Below, in pieces: positions 1 to 12,762 of a DNA stretch of 64,000 nt (its first letter is position 1; each line of letters begins with the position of its first letter). The DNA is from Bedellia somnulentella (lineage: Eukaryota; Arthropoda; Insecta; Lepidoptera; Bedelliidae): assembly GCA_963576735.1 (NCBI GenBank), contig OY755191.1, forward strand, positions 9,701,608 to 9,765,607, read 5' to 3'. Under the pieces are notes generated by a model. It was given only the letters and a program-made list of their open reading frames with translations, was not told the DNA's origin and ran no database searches. Position numbers and translations under genes: made by a program.

Positions 1-689
1 AAACTGGAAAAGCCAACTTGTCCGATCCGATCAAACGTTGGACACATTCGATATCACATGTTTGCTTAGTAAAGGTTATTGAATTTTTATCTACGAGGTC
101 AGCAAACTTTGTGTCTGAATTCATACGTTATGTCATTTTGAATCTTATTAACTCGTATATACTATGACGACTATGAATTAAATAAAGGGGCAGCTAGAAC
201 TTAAGAGTAAACAAAGCCCTCAGCCTGATATTTTTTTGTTGCAAAAGTACAATACTCACTCGTATGTACATTACTCGTTCATAAATTACTTAAAATTGAA
301 TTACTATCACATGCGCATTAAAACCTAAGATTCTGTTATTATATAATAATAATTAACCTTATCAATATGTTTACTGGTAACTAGATATAATTAAATATCC
401 ATTAGGCATTAAAATATTCTTTTCAAAATAAAACACTCAGTACAATAATTTAAAGTTTATAAAGTCAATGTACAACGAATCAAAATTTCAACGTTTAATA
501 TATTATTCAGTCCAAAGGGCGATGGAATTGAGCGTCTATGTCAAAAGAAATAATTTATTTGTGAGGATTTTCTGCCATTTTGAATACGGGATATCTAAAT
601 GACTACGTTATGTATAAAAGTTGAATATATATAAGTACAAGCAGATAAATCTCTGTCTATTAATAAATTAAAAGAAAAATTTAATGTAA
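1..689. other. AT-rich flank, no feature
   Basis: Upstream AT-rich DNA with no open frame, splice-like exon or recognised repeat. It lies before the candidate cadherin promoter. Confidence 0.5.
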
Positions 690-790
690 CTCACTTATCT
701 TCCTATACTCAGGGAAAATTCCTCAGCCACTTTTGGGAGTTGATTGGGTAAAGAATGTAAAATAAAGGATCGACGGTACAAAGCCCATTC
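690..790 (-). repeat. SINE-A fragment
   Basis: Contains the reverse complement of the SINE-A 3' part (CTCAGCCACTTTTGGGAGTTG and the following A-rich stretch). Both ends are degraded and no TSD is visible. Confidence 0.6.
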
Positions 791-936
791 GGCACGAAAG
801 TAAAAGAGTATTGGAATGAATGAAAGAAAAAAGAAAGAAATACATTTTTCGATGTACAGAAGGATCAAACTACAACTAAAACATAAAATAGAAACATGAA
901 CACAAGCAACTTCATTGAAAAAAAAAAAAACACATA

Positions 937-1060
937 CTCACGCCCGTTATTCCCATTGGGGTAGACAGAGACTATAGATCGACACGCACAATCCTGACTA
1001 ATCTCTCTTGCTTCTCTCACATTCATCATTCTTCTCATACAAGTAAAATGAACAGTAAAA
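937..1060 (-). mobile_element. LINE-G 3' end fragment
   Basis: The reverse strand shows the LINE-G tail: the complement of GCCTACCCCAATGGGAA next to CTCACGCCCG, then degraded sequence matching the end of the reverse-transcriptase ORF. It is too decayed to code. Confidence 0.7.
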
Positions 1061-2037
1061 TTCAATCATATAAAAATATGGGGTTCAAGTGGAATACATA
1101 CATATATGATACCATGCTTATTATCAACTTCATTTTATATACTTAAAATTATAGAAACATAGATATTGAGGTTCTGATTAACCTTTAGCAGAACATTTAT
1201 TATTATATACACATTCATTTATAAAATTCAAATATTCAGTTTCAATCCTGTATCTCAAATAGCCCGCGATAAATATTTAAATTTTCAAAATGAATAAGGT
1301 TTACTTTACATATTGCCGATATTTTATTTCATAACGTTTGAATCACTGTATTTGACAAGTTGTATTGTTTTCCATTCTCGCAATTGAACGTATCTTTAGA
1401 AATCAGGTTTCATGCTGGTTACAAATTGTTTTTTAAAACGTCATGTAAGCTATATTCACAACTATAAACTTTAGAGGCCTGAGTTTTGGCATCAGCAAAA
1501 TTCTTTTTGCCTCTCTAAAGTTGAGATGGGTAAGACAGTGGATTAAAGTTCGTTTGTGATGGTTTTTTCAACCAGGACATCCACCAGTTTTACGAAAAAT
1601 TGCCTATATAATCCAGTATGTAAAAATTATCCCGACAGGGTTTTAGATTTACGAATTCTCAATAAAATTTCACTTTTATTTAGTTTGACAACTTACCTGC
1701 AAGTGACTACAAAGACATTAGAAAGTATAAAATATATCTAATGTATTATCTATGTTTCATGAACAAATAATTATGAATACCATGATGTGATGTATTATGG
1801 TTAACTTGACGTATTTTTTTTGACAGAACAGTTTCTTAGAGTATTAAAACGACATTTAATAGGGATCTTCTTTATAATTATTCATGTCTTTTGTTTCAGG
1901 TAAAACGATTATCAAAAGCACTGTAAATAGAATTAATCGTGATCATCTTTAACATTCGCCGCATTCACCACTTATTGGTCTATCTTAAGGGAGTATATGA
2001 CTGTGATTTTTCATACACACATAGAAATATGCATGTC
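1061..2037. other. Unassigned AT-rich DNA
   Basis: No gene, RNA gene or repeat recognised. A pyrimidine tract ending in CAG near 1899 resembles a splice acceptor but leads into no open coding frame. Confidence 0.4.
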
Positions 2038-2049
2038 ATACTCGCGCGA

Positions 2050-2299
2050 TTGCTGTGTAGTGTCGGCTTAGAATAGCACTACCCCATTTCTGCCGGTGGG
2101 TGTACGTCAGAGGCGACTAACGGTATTGGGGCTTTTAAGAGACTTTTGGGCGATGCGGTTGGAGACCCATCACCAAAAACTTTTATTTTACCATCTTTAC
2201 CCCACGCAGCTTTCCAAAGGTGGCTGCGAAGTTTCTAATTCCTTAGCTCTGGCTACCCCTTCTAGGGATTTACAGCCGTGAGTATATGTATATGTATGT
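2050..2299 (+). mobile_element. SINE-A, full-length copy
   Basis: A complete SINE-A from TTGCTGTGTAGTGTCGG to a TATG-rich tail, about 250 bp. It is flanked by an exact 12 bp TSD, ATACTCGCGCGA, at 2038-2049 and 2300-2311, which fixes both ends. Internal landmarks are GGTTGGAGACC (close to a Pol III B box) and the 3' hairpin GGCTACCCC...TAGCC followed by GTGAG. Confidence 0.9.
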
Positions 2300-2464
2300 A
2301 TACTCGCGCGAAATTTCCCATTGGTGACTTTCAAATGTTATAAGATTGTAGCTTACCTCTCGAGTTTCATTTACAGTCATCAATATTTCCATACAAAATC
2401 CTTTATACTGAACATTTCACTAATTATATAACTAAATGTTGATTGACTGAAAATTGAGATGTGT

Positions 2465-2535
2465 TTGTCAGGGTCCTACAAATTACCGATCAATGCTGCC
2501 TACTCCAATGGGAATTTATGGCGTGAATATAAATA
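2465..2535 (+). repeat. LINE-G tail remnant
   Basis: Short remnant with CTGCCTACTCCAATGGGAA followed by TTATGGCGTGAATA, matching the last bases of LINE-G. Confidence 0.55.
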
Positions 2536-2662
2536 CAAGAGTTGAAAACACAAAATTACCGTTATTAATATTAGTTACATACACGATACCAGATTGATAG
2601 CCGTATCTTTACCTATGTACGGTTACCTGTCTTCTTATTAAAAGATTGTTACACTTCTCATC

Positions 2663-2889
2663 TGTGTGCTGTGTAGTGTCGGCTTATAATAGCACTACCC
2701 CATTTCTTCCGGTGGGTGTACGTAAGAGGCACTTAAGGTATTGGGGCTATTAAGAGATTTTTGGGCGATGCGGTTGGAGATCCATCACCAACAACCTTTA
2801 TTCTAACATCTTTCCCCACTCATATTTCCGAAAGTGGCTACCCCTTCTAGGGATTTATAGCCGTGAGTATATGTATGTATGTATGTATG
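2663..2889 (+). mobile_element. SINE-A copy with TSD
   Basis: SINE-A with a small internal deletion before the 3' hairpin. An exact 13 bp TSD, TACACTTCTCATC, sits at 2650-2662 and 2890-2902. The tail is a pure (TATG)n run. Confidence 0.9.
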
Positions 2890-3002
2890 TACACTTCTCA
2901 TCAGGGCTTTAGGAAGATATTGAATCACTTTTACTTACTTGGGTTGAAGTTCTCCTACATTCTACGAGTTTTGTAAAAGAATATATCACTTAGAATAGTA
3001 CT

Positions 3003-3170
3003 TACTTACTTATCTCTCACGCCCGTTTCTCCCATTAGGGTAGGCAGAAACTATAGATCGCCACTTTGTACGATTCTGGCAAACCTCTCTTGTTTCTGCC
3101 ACAATTATATTTTTTCATACATACTCTTTTATTCTTTCGCCTTTGTAAAAACGCGAAAAACTAAATAGTT
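3003..3170 (-). mobile_element. LINE-G 3' end fragment
   Basis: Reverse-strand LINE-G end: CTCACGCCCGTTTCTCCC, GGGTAGGCAGAAACTATAG and decayed coding sequence. No intact frame. Confidence 0.7.
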
Positions 3171-3699
3171 AATTTTATCAAATTTAGTACACAGTTAAAG
3201 ATAAGTTTTTCGGGCAAAATGGACTATTGTACTAATATTAACCGATCCGATCTCCAGTTTCTTCATAACTCTCATCTCCGATAGTTAAAATTCAACCGAG
3301 TTACTCGTACTCAGAACAACTCGCGTGATCGTATGCCATTCCGTTTCTGATCTTCGTACCGCGTGACAGTACGTGACCAGATGTCAATTTGGCCAATTAT
3401 CACAATTGGAGTGTTCATAGCTGGTACATTTCATCTGTGGTAGCCCATGCTTGTCATACTGAACTTTTGGGTGATTTTAACTAGGATAGTAAGCAGTCAA
3501 ATGAATGATGATAATTAGGAGTATGAATAACATTGTATTTAAAAGGTAAAGCTACTGAATTTAGCGTATTAATAATTAGAATATATATCCTAAATGTCGT
3601 AAGTGCCAAATGCGTAAATAAATAAGTAATACTTTTTCGATCAATACGTTTGCATCATAGATGTACTAATAAAAACCGTAGATAAGTCATGCGCGCTCA

Positions 3700-3790
3700 T
3701 AAGTGGCACTTAAAAGACAGGCTAAATGGCTCATCTGACTTCAGTCGCGCTCTAGCTGCCGTCGCAATCGTTCATCTGTTTTGGCGTGTT
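3700..3790 (+). promoter_or_regulatory. Candidate core promoter of the cadherin gene
   Basis: TCAGTC at 3741-3746 matches the arthropod initiator TCAKTY, with the A at 3743 as +1. TTAAAAG at 3710-3716 lies about 30 bases upstream, where a TATA-like box would sit. It precedes a short open frame that ends at a strong splice donor (3888). No clear downstream promoter element was seen. This rests on motifs and position only. Confidence 0.3.
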
Positions 3791-3865
3791 TGTTTATCAA
3801 AATAATCGAGAATGCCGTAGTGTGTGATGAGATTTTGCACAAACTATAGTAGAAAAACTACTAAA

Positions 3866-3887
3866 ATGATGAGATTACTTATCATTC
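3866..3887 (+). CDS. CadN2: Candidate first coding exon of the cadherin gene
   Basis: ATGATGAGATTACTTATC encodes MMRLLI, with one more Ile codon, and runs into CATTC|GTAAGT, a strong donor, leaving one base (phase 1). The ATG has an insect-like context (TAAAATG). An in-frame upstream ATG at 3827 is also possible; the frame is closed at 3818-3820 by TAG. The first certain exon (23234) opens with two bases completing a codon, so the phases fit. The hydrophobic stretch is short for a signal peptide, so a phase-1 exon may be missing in the long intron. The link is inferred. Confidence 0.33.
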
Positions 3888-4924
3888 GTAAGTATTATAA
3901 ATTTAAACGGTCGTCTTAGTGTCATATTTCACGACGGTACAGAGAAAATAAATATATTTATCTCTTTTAGCGCTTGCTTTAAGATGTGCTATCTCGCTTA
4001 CATTTCAAACGTATTTCTTGGTGTGTTGTTTGGATATATTTCGAGTGGTGAGCGTTTATCTGCCGCAATCGGTGCCACTCGTAAGCGCCGATTTCCTCGT
4101 AAATGACCTATCTAACGTTTTTTAATCTATGGTTTGCATTTTAAATTTTTACTTAAACGACGAGGTAGTATTCTTTTTAGTTGGTACCTCGTGGTAATGA
4201 TTGTGAGAATATGAGAGAGATATTAAATATTTATTAACAATTTATTTTTGGTTAGGTTAGCTCCAGTCTAAATTGAACTATAATATAGAGATTTAACGAT
4301 AACTGGGTTTTATGTTCGGTTTTATAAATACAACAATTCCAGTATTCAAGATAGGAAGTAGAACATATTTTAGCAAAATAGTTTTCTATAAGCACCAAAT
4401 CAATTAAACCATAAATTAATTTGTTGCATTAAAACAATTCAGTTGTAAGCTCACAATATTGGAATCGATTCCAGATATTTTAATTACATAAATATCCACT
4501 AACGTTCCCTATAATGTCTCCATTTAACGATAAATGTCCATTATTATTTCCTGTCACGTAGTCTGAATAAATTACGTTTATCTATAATAATGGAGCCATC
4601 TAATGTTTTCCAACGCGGTAGAATAACAAACAAAATGTCTGTTGGATAAAACAACAACTTCTAGAAAGGAGTTTTTGCTAAAAAGTTTGAATTGATTCAC
4701 ATTCGAAATTCAAAGTTTGGTTATGGGCGCCCAAATTGTTTCGTTCCGGTTATTGACCTAAAAGGAAGTAAAAGTCAATACGGTGACTTATAATTTAATA
4801 ACACAATAAAACGATACATTATGGATATAAATGTTATGTAGAAAGGTTTCTGAAATTGTGTATTATTTTCAATACATTGGTATTCAATATTCATTTTGCA
4901 TTCGTTATTTTCCTCGTTTTGTTG

Positions 4925-4985
4925 TTTTTAACCGACTTCAAAAAAAGGAGTGTTCTCAATTCGACCGGTATATTTATTTTTTTTT
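4925..4985 (+). repeat. ACCGACTTC repeat terminus
   Basis: AACCGACTTCAAAAAAAGG followed by TGTTCTCAATTCGACCGG. This is the reverse complement of 15203-15263 with almost no change. The motif is common at ends of dispersed lepidopteran repeats; the family is not identified here. Confidence 0.6.
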
Positions 4986-5282
4986 ACTTTGTATTGTAAT
5001 GTGAATCAATATACAAGATCTCGATTCATTTGCCGAAATTGTTTTTTTTTATACAAAGCTTTGTGAACTAGATTATATTCAATAGATAAATCTTGGATTT
5101 TCTGCATAAAGAATCATAGCTTGTAGCTATTCTTTATTTGGACACATTTTAAGCAATAAGAAAAGGGAATATTTTTGGTGTTCGAAGAATTAAAGGGTTG
5201 TTATAAAAATATAAGTAAATTTTAAAATAGCGCGATATTTATATCTATGTACTGTTTGTTTGCATTTGTGAATCTTTGGTTC

Positions 5283-5318
5283 TATATATATATATATGGG
5301 CATATATATATCTATATT
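5283..5318. repeat. TA-rich microsatellite
   Basis: Alternating TATATATA runs interrupted by GGGCA. Confidence 0.8.
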
Positions 5319-6837
5319 AAAGAAATATGTTGCTTGCTACAATACTGATAAAGTGTTATATTCTAAGCTATGAATTAATTATATTTTTCACTATCATTGC
5401 GTTTTTAGTGGTTTTTCCATACGCAATACAAATAACTCCAACAAGCCAACAACCTCTAAATACACGAAGAGGTCGAGCAATATTATGTTCCACAAAAGAA
5501 GTGTAGAGGCCATACCGTATTTTATTAATACATTTTAGTAGGCAACTCGGTTGTAAGACTGTCGTAAACTGAACTTATACAATGGAACTCCAAACGACTG
5601 TGCTTTTGTACTACACTGTAGGTAGGCCCTTCGTTTTCTAAATGTATGTAATATAACAAAGTGTATTTTGCTATGCCAACGAGAATACTGACTGTTTGGA
5701 AGGTTTTAGTTATTTTTGATGTGCTAAATTTTTTAACCAGTAAAATCGGGTAGTTTAGTTAAAGGTGCTTATTTTATAGTTTCTGCTCGACGAGCATCCA
5801 AAGATATTTAAAAGGTGTATTTTGAAAAGCGTTGACTAACCCTGGATGGAAAATGTATATTTCCTACCAACGAGTTTAATAGCCAAGTACAAAAGAATTA
5901 CGTATTAATTTTGAATTACACATAGCACGCTATAATACGTTCATCCCATAAAATACTCTCCAACAATATTCTAAAGAAAGACGCCAAAAAAAAAAAACAA
6001 ACGGTACGCTATTATCAAAGCACTCGTGTTGAGAAACGACAAGCCTAACAGCGTATTCTCAGAATCACCCCCCTGTCATCTCTTAAGACGTTTATAAACA
6101 ACACGTCATCTCAAGTGTATTTCATTGGACGTAATTATTGTAGTTTTTCTTTAAAAGCGGAGTGTGTTGATAGGGATCTGCTGTTGAAGTTTAATATGAA
6201 AAATTGAGAGTACTATATTGTATGTGTGCCGGAATGTATTTGAGACAATGAGTATCCGTTCATTAAAACTGTTATGTCACTTTCGATTTAAGCTAAGCTT
6301 TTTTAAAAATTATCACTTTTTCAAATGTAGGTATATGATATTCTCATCCATGCTATCCTATATTTTTCCAATATGTTATGTTGAAGTCAAATATGTCAAT
6401 GAAGTCATTAAACGAGCGAAACATTCTGAAAAAATAAAAAAATCAGAGCTTGATATAAAAATTACAATCATACATACTTAGTTATATTGATACATGTTAC
6501 CGGCAAACCCCTTGATCTTCATTTACATTCATCTGTACTTCATGCAAGGCATGTTATGACTCATTAAAATATAACAAAACTGAACCGGAACCATAACTCC
6601 TAAGGTACACTAGAATAAATCAGTGAAATTAAAAAGCGCTTTGTCGTAGCGTAAAGCGCTTAAATCAGTTCGAAAACCAACAGTCTCGGCGATAAATCAC
6701 CTTTAAAAATTTCTACGCTAAATAAAATCGCTTTCGTTTTTGCTCCTAACCACGCGAGCAGGGGCACGCGGGTGGGGGAGGTGCTCTTGAATACACCCAG
6801 GTGTGTGTAAAATATGGGTTCTACTTTATACGATACC

Positions 6838-6890
6838 ATCGTATACTCACGGCTATTATTACATCAACGGGTAGCCAGAGATTTGTAGTA
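6838..6890 (-). repeat. SINE-A tail remnant
   Basis: ATACTCACGGCTATTATT followed by GGGTAGCCAGAG is the reverse complement of the SINE-A 3' hairpin and end. Confidence 0.5.
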
Positions 6891-7007
6891 TAGTAGTAAC
6901 AACAGTTTCTTAGATAATTTTGAATTCTTAGGATGTAAAGATTTTTTACTAGTTCTCTCAAACTGCTTATTAGCTTCCTATAACACGCAACGGCATATAA
7001 GGAGCAG

Positions 7008-7090
7008 TTATATTCTACAGTGTCACGTGATGTTCAGAAGTATTGCTGCCAACTCCTTCCTGGATATACGGCGTGGACGTTTGAGTTGAA
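7008..7090 (+). repeat. SINE-T tail remnant
   Basis: TCACGTGATGTTCAGAAGTA, then CTGCCAACTCC and ATACGGCGTGGACGTTTGAG, matching the SINE-T 3' end. Confidence 0.65.
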
Positions 7091-7194
7091 GTTATATTCC
7101 AAGTCTAAAATACGATGGGTCGCCAATTATATCTAAAACTTAATGTTATTTTCATGTCCAAGTCGCCTTTTTACAAATTCACATTTTATATAGC

Positions 7195-7365
7195 GAGCGA
7201 CTAAGGAAGGGTATTGGGGCTTTTTAAGTGATTGTTTGGCATTGTGACTGAAGAAGGACTCATAACCAATTAGCTTTTATTTTATTATCTGTTGCCCAAT
7301 AACTTCCAAATGTGACTCAGCTCTGGCTACCTCTTTTTTGGTTGAATAGCCGTGGCTATAATTTA
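7195..7365 (+). repeat. Degenerate SINE-A
   Basis: GCGACTAAGGAAGGGTATTGG, an ATTGTTTGGC stretch, and CAGCTCTGGCTACCTC with ATAGCCGTG retain the SINE-A order, but the copy is heavily mutated. Confidence 0.55.
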
Positions 7366-9240
7366 TTGTATAGGCCAACACTGACACTAATTTAACATGC
7401 ACAAATGTATTATATAACAAAGAAAAATTATTTCGTGTCAGACTGAGACCTATTTACTTGCAAGTACTAGTTGCTTGTCATTATTTTCGGCCGAAACACG
7501 AAAACAGAAATACGAAATGAATAATGAAAATAAATTAGTAACCAGTATTCCCATGTTTTCGTTTAGTTGTCTCGTTTTGCTAATAAAACAATGATTGACT
7601 TGGCGAACGGGGAGATTGGTACGTGACGAGAATTGCCGCCCGCCATTTTATTCCGCCTCATGGAATTATAAAAACACGCAGAATTATCCAGTGAAAGATT
7701 CATGAATCATGACACGTCAAGCTCCTCGGCTTTTCGACCACAGACGACAGTTCGCGCCAAATTCTGCACGAAAGGCGCGCTGTCATTTTGACAATTCATT
7801 TTTGCATTCAACCTTTTTGGCGTTGCCTCACCTTTTAGCCAGTAAGCGGTTGTTTGCATGCTGAAATGGAATTTGAAACTTTTTCGTTTGTAGGTTTAAT
7901 CAAAACCGTTTTAAGTTTCTATTATCAATTTGATTTTTTTATTTATCCACGAGTGATTTGACCCACAAAGGAACCAATTATTTTAATATGGCTCGATAAT
8001 ACATCGAATTTAACACTCAGGAAAATAGCCTATCCATTAGCGTAAGATTTAAAAAAAAAATTCTGTTTTAAATAATTACTTCCTAAAAAACAAAAACTGT
8101 ACTGTTTCATAGGAAAAGCCAGAAATAAAAAATAATAAGCTGCCTAGATCATCTTCAAATTATATGTGATAGAATAATCACTGTCATATTATTATAACCA
8201 TATGAAAGTCTACTGCTGGACCTATGAAGGGATGCTTCAATATAAATTAAATAGCCAAAAACTTCGCGTCTTTTACCAAATCCGAAAAGATAAGCAGTAA
8301 AAACAGAAACTCATTTTGTAATATTAAATTAGACCAAATTGATTCAACTTGGCCATATGTGTGTATTGCATTATTTCTAATTAATCCATTAATCTAATTC
8401 GCAGTTTATGCGATTCAAATGACGAACTGTTGCAGTTGTAAATTGCACAGACATACTTTGTTCACAGATTAAGGTTAAGGCTGAAACGTCTTGCGGCTTC
8501 TGTGAGCTCGCCTCCAAGTAGGTCCGTTGAGAAATGAAAGTCATCCTTTTAAAGTACTACTCCTTGTTTATGTCTAACATGACAGGATAGTAATATTTTG
8601 ATGTATTCAAATGTAAATATGCATTTTACATGTCGGCCAGTAAGTTATTCACTTTTATAATATTACATTTTATTACATTCTCACGGTCAGGCTGAAAGGG
8701 AAATTAAAAACTTTTTCGTAGCGTCTTGCGACGTTCACTTCAAAATTTCTAACTTTTGGCGGGAATGCGGGAGTTCTCTTTTCAAATGTTTTATTACTTT
8801 TCTTGTGAGTGATAACATTAATTATAATTACTGTTTGTTATTTTAAAATTTGTTTGAATTACCGAAAACAAAAGTTTATTTTTGCACGCCAAATTTTTAT
8901 TTCATACAAAAAATACTCATGATAATACCTTCGTGTTACAGTAAAATAAGATTCTGAATATCATGTAAAGTGTAAATAATATCTCATATTCAATAACAGT
9001 CTACGTGACATAATTTTCACTGAACATCGGAGGATGGGTTGAAGAATTAGTATGCTTCAGAGAAACCCATTAAGAAACCCGGATTAGGAACCCTTCGTAG
9101 TTTTAACACAACCCTATGTAATATCTTTATGTTGTTAACATATCTATTTAATATCGTATATGTTTAGACTGAACAAATATTACGCTTATCCGTAAAGGGT
9201 AAGCAGAAATACTTTTTTAAACGGGAAATCTCCTATGTTA
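7366..9240. other. Intron-like DNA, no feature
   Basis: AT-rich DNA without exon, RNA gene or repeat recognised on either strand. Confidence 0.4.
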
Positions 9241-9242
9241 GC

Positions 9243-9405
9243 TGTGAAATGTTGGCTTAGAATAGCACTAATCCATTTCTTCCCGTCAGTGTGAATAGAG
9301 GTGAATCTGGTATTTGATTTTTTTATTGTTTGTTGGGCGGTATTACTTGAGACATCTTTTCCTGAGTAACTAATTCTGAGCTCTGGCTTTGTAGGATTTT
9401 TAGCC
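9243..9405 (+). repeat. Degenerate SINE-A
   Basis: GGCTTAGAATAGCACTAATCC and the closing GAGCTCTGGCTTTG and TAGCCATGAATTATG are SINE-A landmarks in order. The reverse-strand open frame here is a by-product of the repeat. Confidence 0.55.
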
Positions 9406-9462
9406 ATGAATTATGTATATCAAATATGAGAATGAGATATTATTAACTTTTGAGAGCTTTAT

Positions 9463-9610
9463 TAACTAAGATGGCTCACGCGCTCTGAACACGCGCTTAT
9501 TATGCAGGGAGGCGTCAGTTCGATCCCCGAGTCGGGTTTATAACAATGTGTACTTTCTGAAGTATGACTATGTGTGGTTAAATTTATCTTGGATGTTAAC
9601 GGCAAAACAT
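9463..9610 (+). repeat. SINE-T head fragment
   Basis: A tRNA-like head (AGTTCGATCCCCGAGTCGG, B box) is followed by the SINE-T body (ATGTGTGGTTAAATTTATC). The 3' half is missing. Confidence 0.55.
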
Positions 9611-10090
9611 CGTTTTTATATTTCACTAACTTTATAGTTCATAGTAGTTTAAAACCACATGAGTATTTTTGAATCAAAAAATCTGCCTACCCCTTATTGA
9701 GACTAGTCGTAACTATATAAAAAGTACTATTCAACTCAATACCTCAAAATAATATTTCGTCCAAATTCAAAGCCTTCCCGCCAAAGTTAATAAAACCATT
9801 AGTTCGTTCCCGATTTTTAATTAAACTCGAGCTAAGTTAAATTCTCACGTTTCTACCTTCGTCTCGCTCTATTTTCATTAGACACCTCTTTGCTCCAATC
9901 AATCTTCTTTAATTTAGAACTCATTCGGTCCGGGAATTGTAGGAAAAAAGTAAAAAAAGTTAGAACACCTGTACGATTAATTACTAGCTTCCAGAGCCTT
10001 TTTATATGGAAATAAAAACAAAATAAACCAGCGTGGTTAGGGTTGCGGGAAACGAATGATTGACAAGTTATTGTAGTGATATTTAGAGAG
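9611..10090. other. Intron-like DNA, no feature
   Basis: No gene or repeat recognised. Confidence 0.4.
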
Positions 10091-10094
10091 GGAT

Positions 10095-10255
10095 TTGCAT
10101 ATACTCACTCCATTGGTTCCTATTGGGGTAGGCAGAGACTATTGATCGCAGGTGTTAGATCTTGGTAAAGGCCTGTAGGTTCATTTACATTAATCAACCT
10201 TTTCATATGTACTCCTTCTGTTCTTATAGTCGACTAGGCTTTAAACGGGTAGCAA
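10095..10255 (-). mobile_element. LINE-G 3' end fragment
   Basis: Reverse-strand LINE-G end marked by CCTATTGGGGTAGGCAGAG and decayed C-terminal ORF sequence. Confidence 0.6.
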
Positions 10256-10299
10256 AGCTTTGACTAGTATATGCGTATGCTATTTAAGTTTAATACGTA

Positions 10300-10536
10300 C
10301 ATACATACATACATATACTCACGACTATAAATCCCTAGAAGGGGTAGCCAGAGCCAAGGAATTAGAAATTCCTCAGCCACATTCGGAAAATTGAGTGGGG
10401 AAAGGATGGTAAAGTAAAGGTTGTTGGTGATAGGTCTCCAGCCGCATCGCCCAAAAATCTCTTAAAAGCCCCAATACAGTTAGTCGCCTCTTACGTACGG
10501 TAGAAACGGGGTAGTGCTATTCTAAGCCGACACTAC
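10300..10536 (-). mobile_element. SINE-A copy
   Basis: Nearly full-length reverse SINE-A: a CATA-repeat tail, ACTCACGGCTATAAATCCC, CCGCATCGCCCAAAAATC and TCTAAGCCGACACTA. No clean TSD was found. Confidence 0.85.
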
Positions 10537-11198
10537 TATTAAAAAATAGTTGCCTATTAATCATTTTGTTTTTAAGTAAAGTTACTTAAAATTAAAAGGC
10601 GTGAAATATATTCAAAAACGAAGTTCATGAACTGATAGATAATCGAAAATGGAGTTAAAGTTGAGCCTAATAAGTGTAAGTTATTGCCTTGTAAAGCCTT
10701 TACTAATGGCCCTGTGAATTAGTTGAATGCTCCTTAACATTTATTTGATGAATTACTTTGACTTAACAATTAAAACGAAGAGAGCTTTCGACAAATGAAT
10801 GGAATCTTATTTCTTAGCAAGGTGAGAAACCTTAGGACCTTGAGACCCTTAAGGTGTGACGATTCTAGCATATTTATGGCTGGTTTTAGTTGAATATCCA
10901 TTTTATACGGAAAATGCTACTTTAGATAAATTGTTTAGTTATTTAATAAATGTATTAAAAAGCTAATTGCAGATCATATCATAAATAAAATTAAAGATTA
11001 TCTTGTTTGTAACATGACAGCCTTTGTCAAGTTTACAATTTTATTATAAAATGTTCCGGCTTCTGTATTCCCTAATGGTTGATTTACAAACAGCAGTACA
11101 ACAGACGTTTCCATTGGGACAAATAAAAACAGCCGTATATTTTTCTAACAGTCCATCTATAGTTGTCCTTTTACCCACATCCACCACCTCTTCGAGGT
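10537..11198. other. Intron-like DNA, no feature
   Basis: No exon or repeat recognised. A 62-codon open frame near 11024 has no recognisable motif. Confidence 0.4.
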
Positions 11199-11211
11199 TT
11201 GGTAAATTATA

Positions 11212-11586
11212 ACATAATAACATAAATATAAACGTTCACGCCGAATATCCCCGAAGGGGTTGGCAGAGGTACTAATACTTCTGAACATCACGTGACTTTG
11301 TCACCTGGTGTTCAGAGTACCCACGTTTTGCAAGGACAGTGTACTCACGTGATAGGGGGCAGGCCTATCGCCGTTTTGTACGAATACACTGTCACATGAC
11401 TAAGTACAACTCAGCCATGTGGGTTTCCTCACGATGTTTTCCCTCACCGTTAACAACCATGATAAATTAACCACACATATGTCTTTAGAAAAGACAAATT
11501 GGTATAGGCCCGACCCAGGATTTGAACACTAGTCGTTTGCACGATAACCGAGTGTTCTACCCACTGGGCTATCGCGGTTGTTGGTG
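11212..11586 (-). mobile_element. SINE-T, full-length copy
   Basis: A 375 bp copy on the reverse strand with an exact 13 bp TSD, TTGGTAAATTATA, at 11199-11211 and 11587-11599. The tRNA-like head is at the right end, with B box complement GGATTTGAACAC and A box complement CCACTGGGCTA. The 3' hairpin (CGCCGAATATCCCCGAAGGG) and an ATA-rich tail are at the left end. This copy defines both ends of the family. Confidence 0.92.
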
Positions 11587-11633
11587 TTGGTAAATTATAT
11601 ACGGAAGTAACCAAGCCTAACTAAGAAACAAAG

Positions 11634-11863
11634 CATTTACGGCTTTTAATTCCACAAAGAGGTAGCTAGAGCTTCAGAACTTTATATTCGACAGCAAATT
11701 TTTGAGGATCAATGGGGTAAATATGGTAAAATAAAGATTGGTTGATGATGGGTCTTCAGCCACATTGTCAACAATCACTTAGAAATCCCCAAAAGCCTTA
11801 ATCAATTCTTTCAACACCCTTGGGTAGAAATCGGTTAGTGCCATTCTTAGCCGAAACAACACA
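11634..11863 (-). repeat. Degenerate SINE-A
   Basis: Reverse SINE-A with TTTACGGCTTTTAATTCC, GGTCTTCAGCCACATTG and CCATTCTTAGCCGAAACA retained. It lies beside the SINE-T copy. Confidence 0.65.
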
Positions 11864-12762
11864 GCTCTAACAAACAAACTTGTACATAAATCGTTCAAAT
11901 GATCTATGAAATTGCTTTCTTAAACGTGACAAATTCGCGAAGTTTCCGCCGACTAGCAGAAGGAACTTTCATGGAATTCAATTATTTGAATAACTACGGC
12001 TAGATTAAGTTGAGACTTGTTTTAAATTTCTTCTTTGTTACGTGTATTAAAGTCAGCGCGGATTTAATTACATGTTATTTGCATAGCAATCTCTGGATTA
12101 TATTCTTTTAAAGCTGTGTAAGGAATACTGGGTTGAATTTTACTTTATAGGTATAATTTTTTAGAGATTTTTAACTCTTTATTGGAGGCGGAATATGCGG
12201 AATATCGTAACGGAAATGACGGAGATGTCACTATTCATAATAATTGATTTTGTAACAAAAAGTAAATAGATAGTTTAAAGAAAAAGTCATTGTATAAACT
12301 CGAGTCGTAGGCTGCAATAAAAAAATAAGTGTATGTCAAACTTAAACACAGTTTTTAAGAAATATTTTATGTAGAACAAAAACAAGAGCAGAAACAAAAA
12401 ATAAAAAGACATGACAACGAATGATAATTGTCTTGGTTTGCTGATATTCAAATCAATATGTGTATGTGTATGTGTGTATAAATATAACATTTGTATCTAT
12501 AATATATATCTTTCTATCTATATATATGTATTTAATATGTATAAGTTTATGTAATTTATAACTGATAATTTCAGTACGTCCCAACTGCTACAACCATTGT
12601 ACTTTTTAATTTTTATAATGAAATCTATAATTAGCTTTACTTTTAAAAACTGTTGTCCTATTTACCTTTGTATTAGCAATAAGCCGTTGATTTCTTAAAT
12701 AAACAAATAAATAAATAAATATGTGTTAAATCAATATGACACCTTGGTCAAATTTTATTTAT
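11864..12762. other. Intron-like DNA, simple repeats
   Basis: AT-rich DNA with a TG/TA-rich microsatellite around 12455-12540. The short reverse-strand frame across it comes from the simple repeat. No exon recognised. Confidence 0.4.

Larger units (their letters stand above)
3888..7000. other. First part of candidate intron 1
   Basis: AT-rich DNA with no coding exon recognised. It holds a TA-rich microsatellite (about 5283-5318), a G-rich patch around 6750-6790 and small repeat fragments listed separately. Confidence 0.4.
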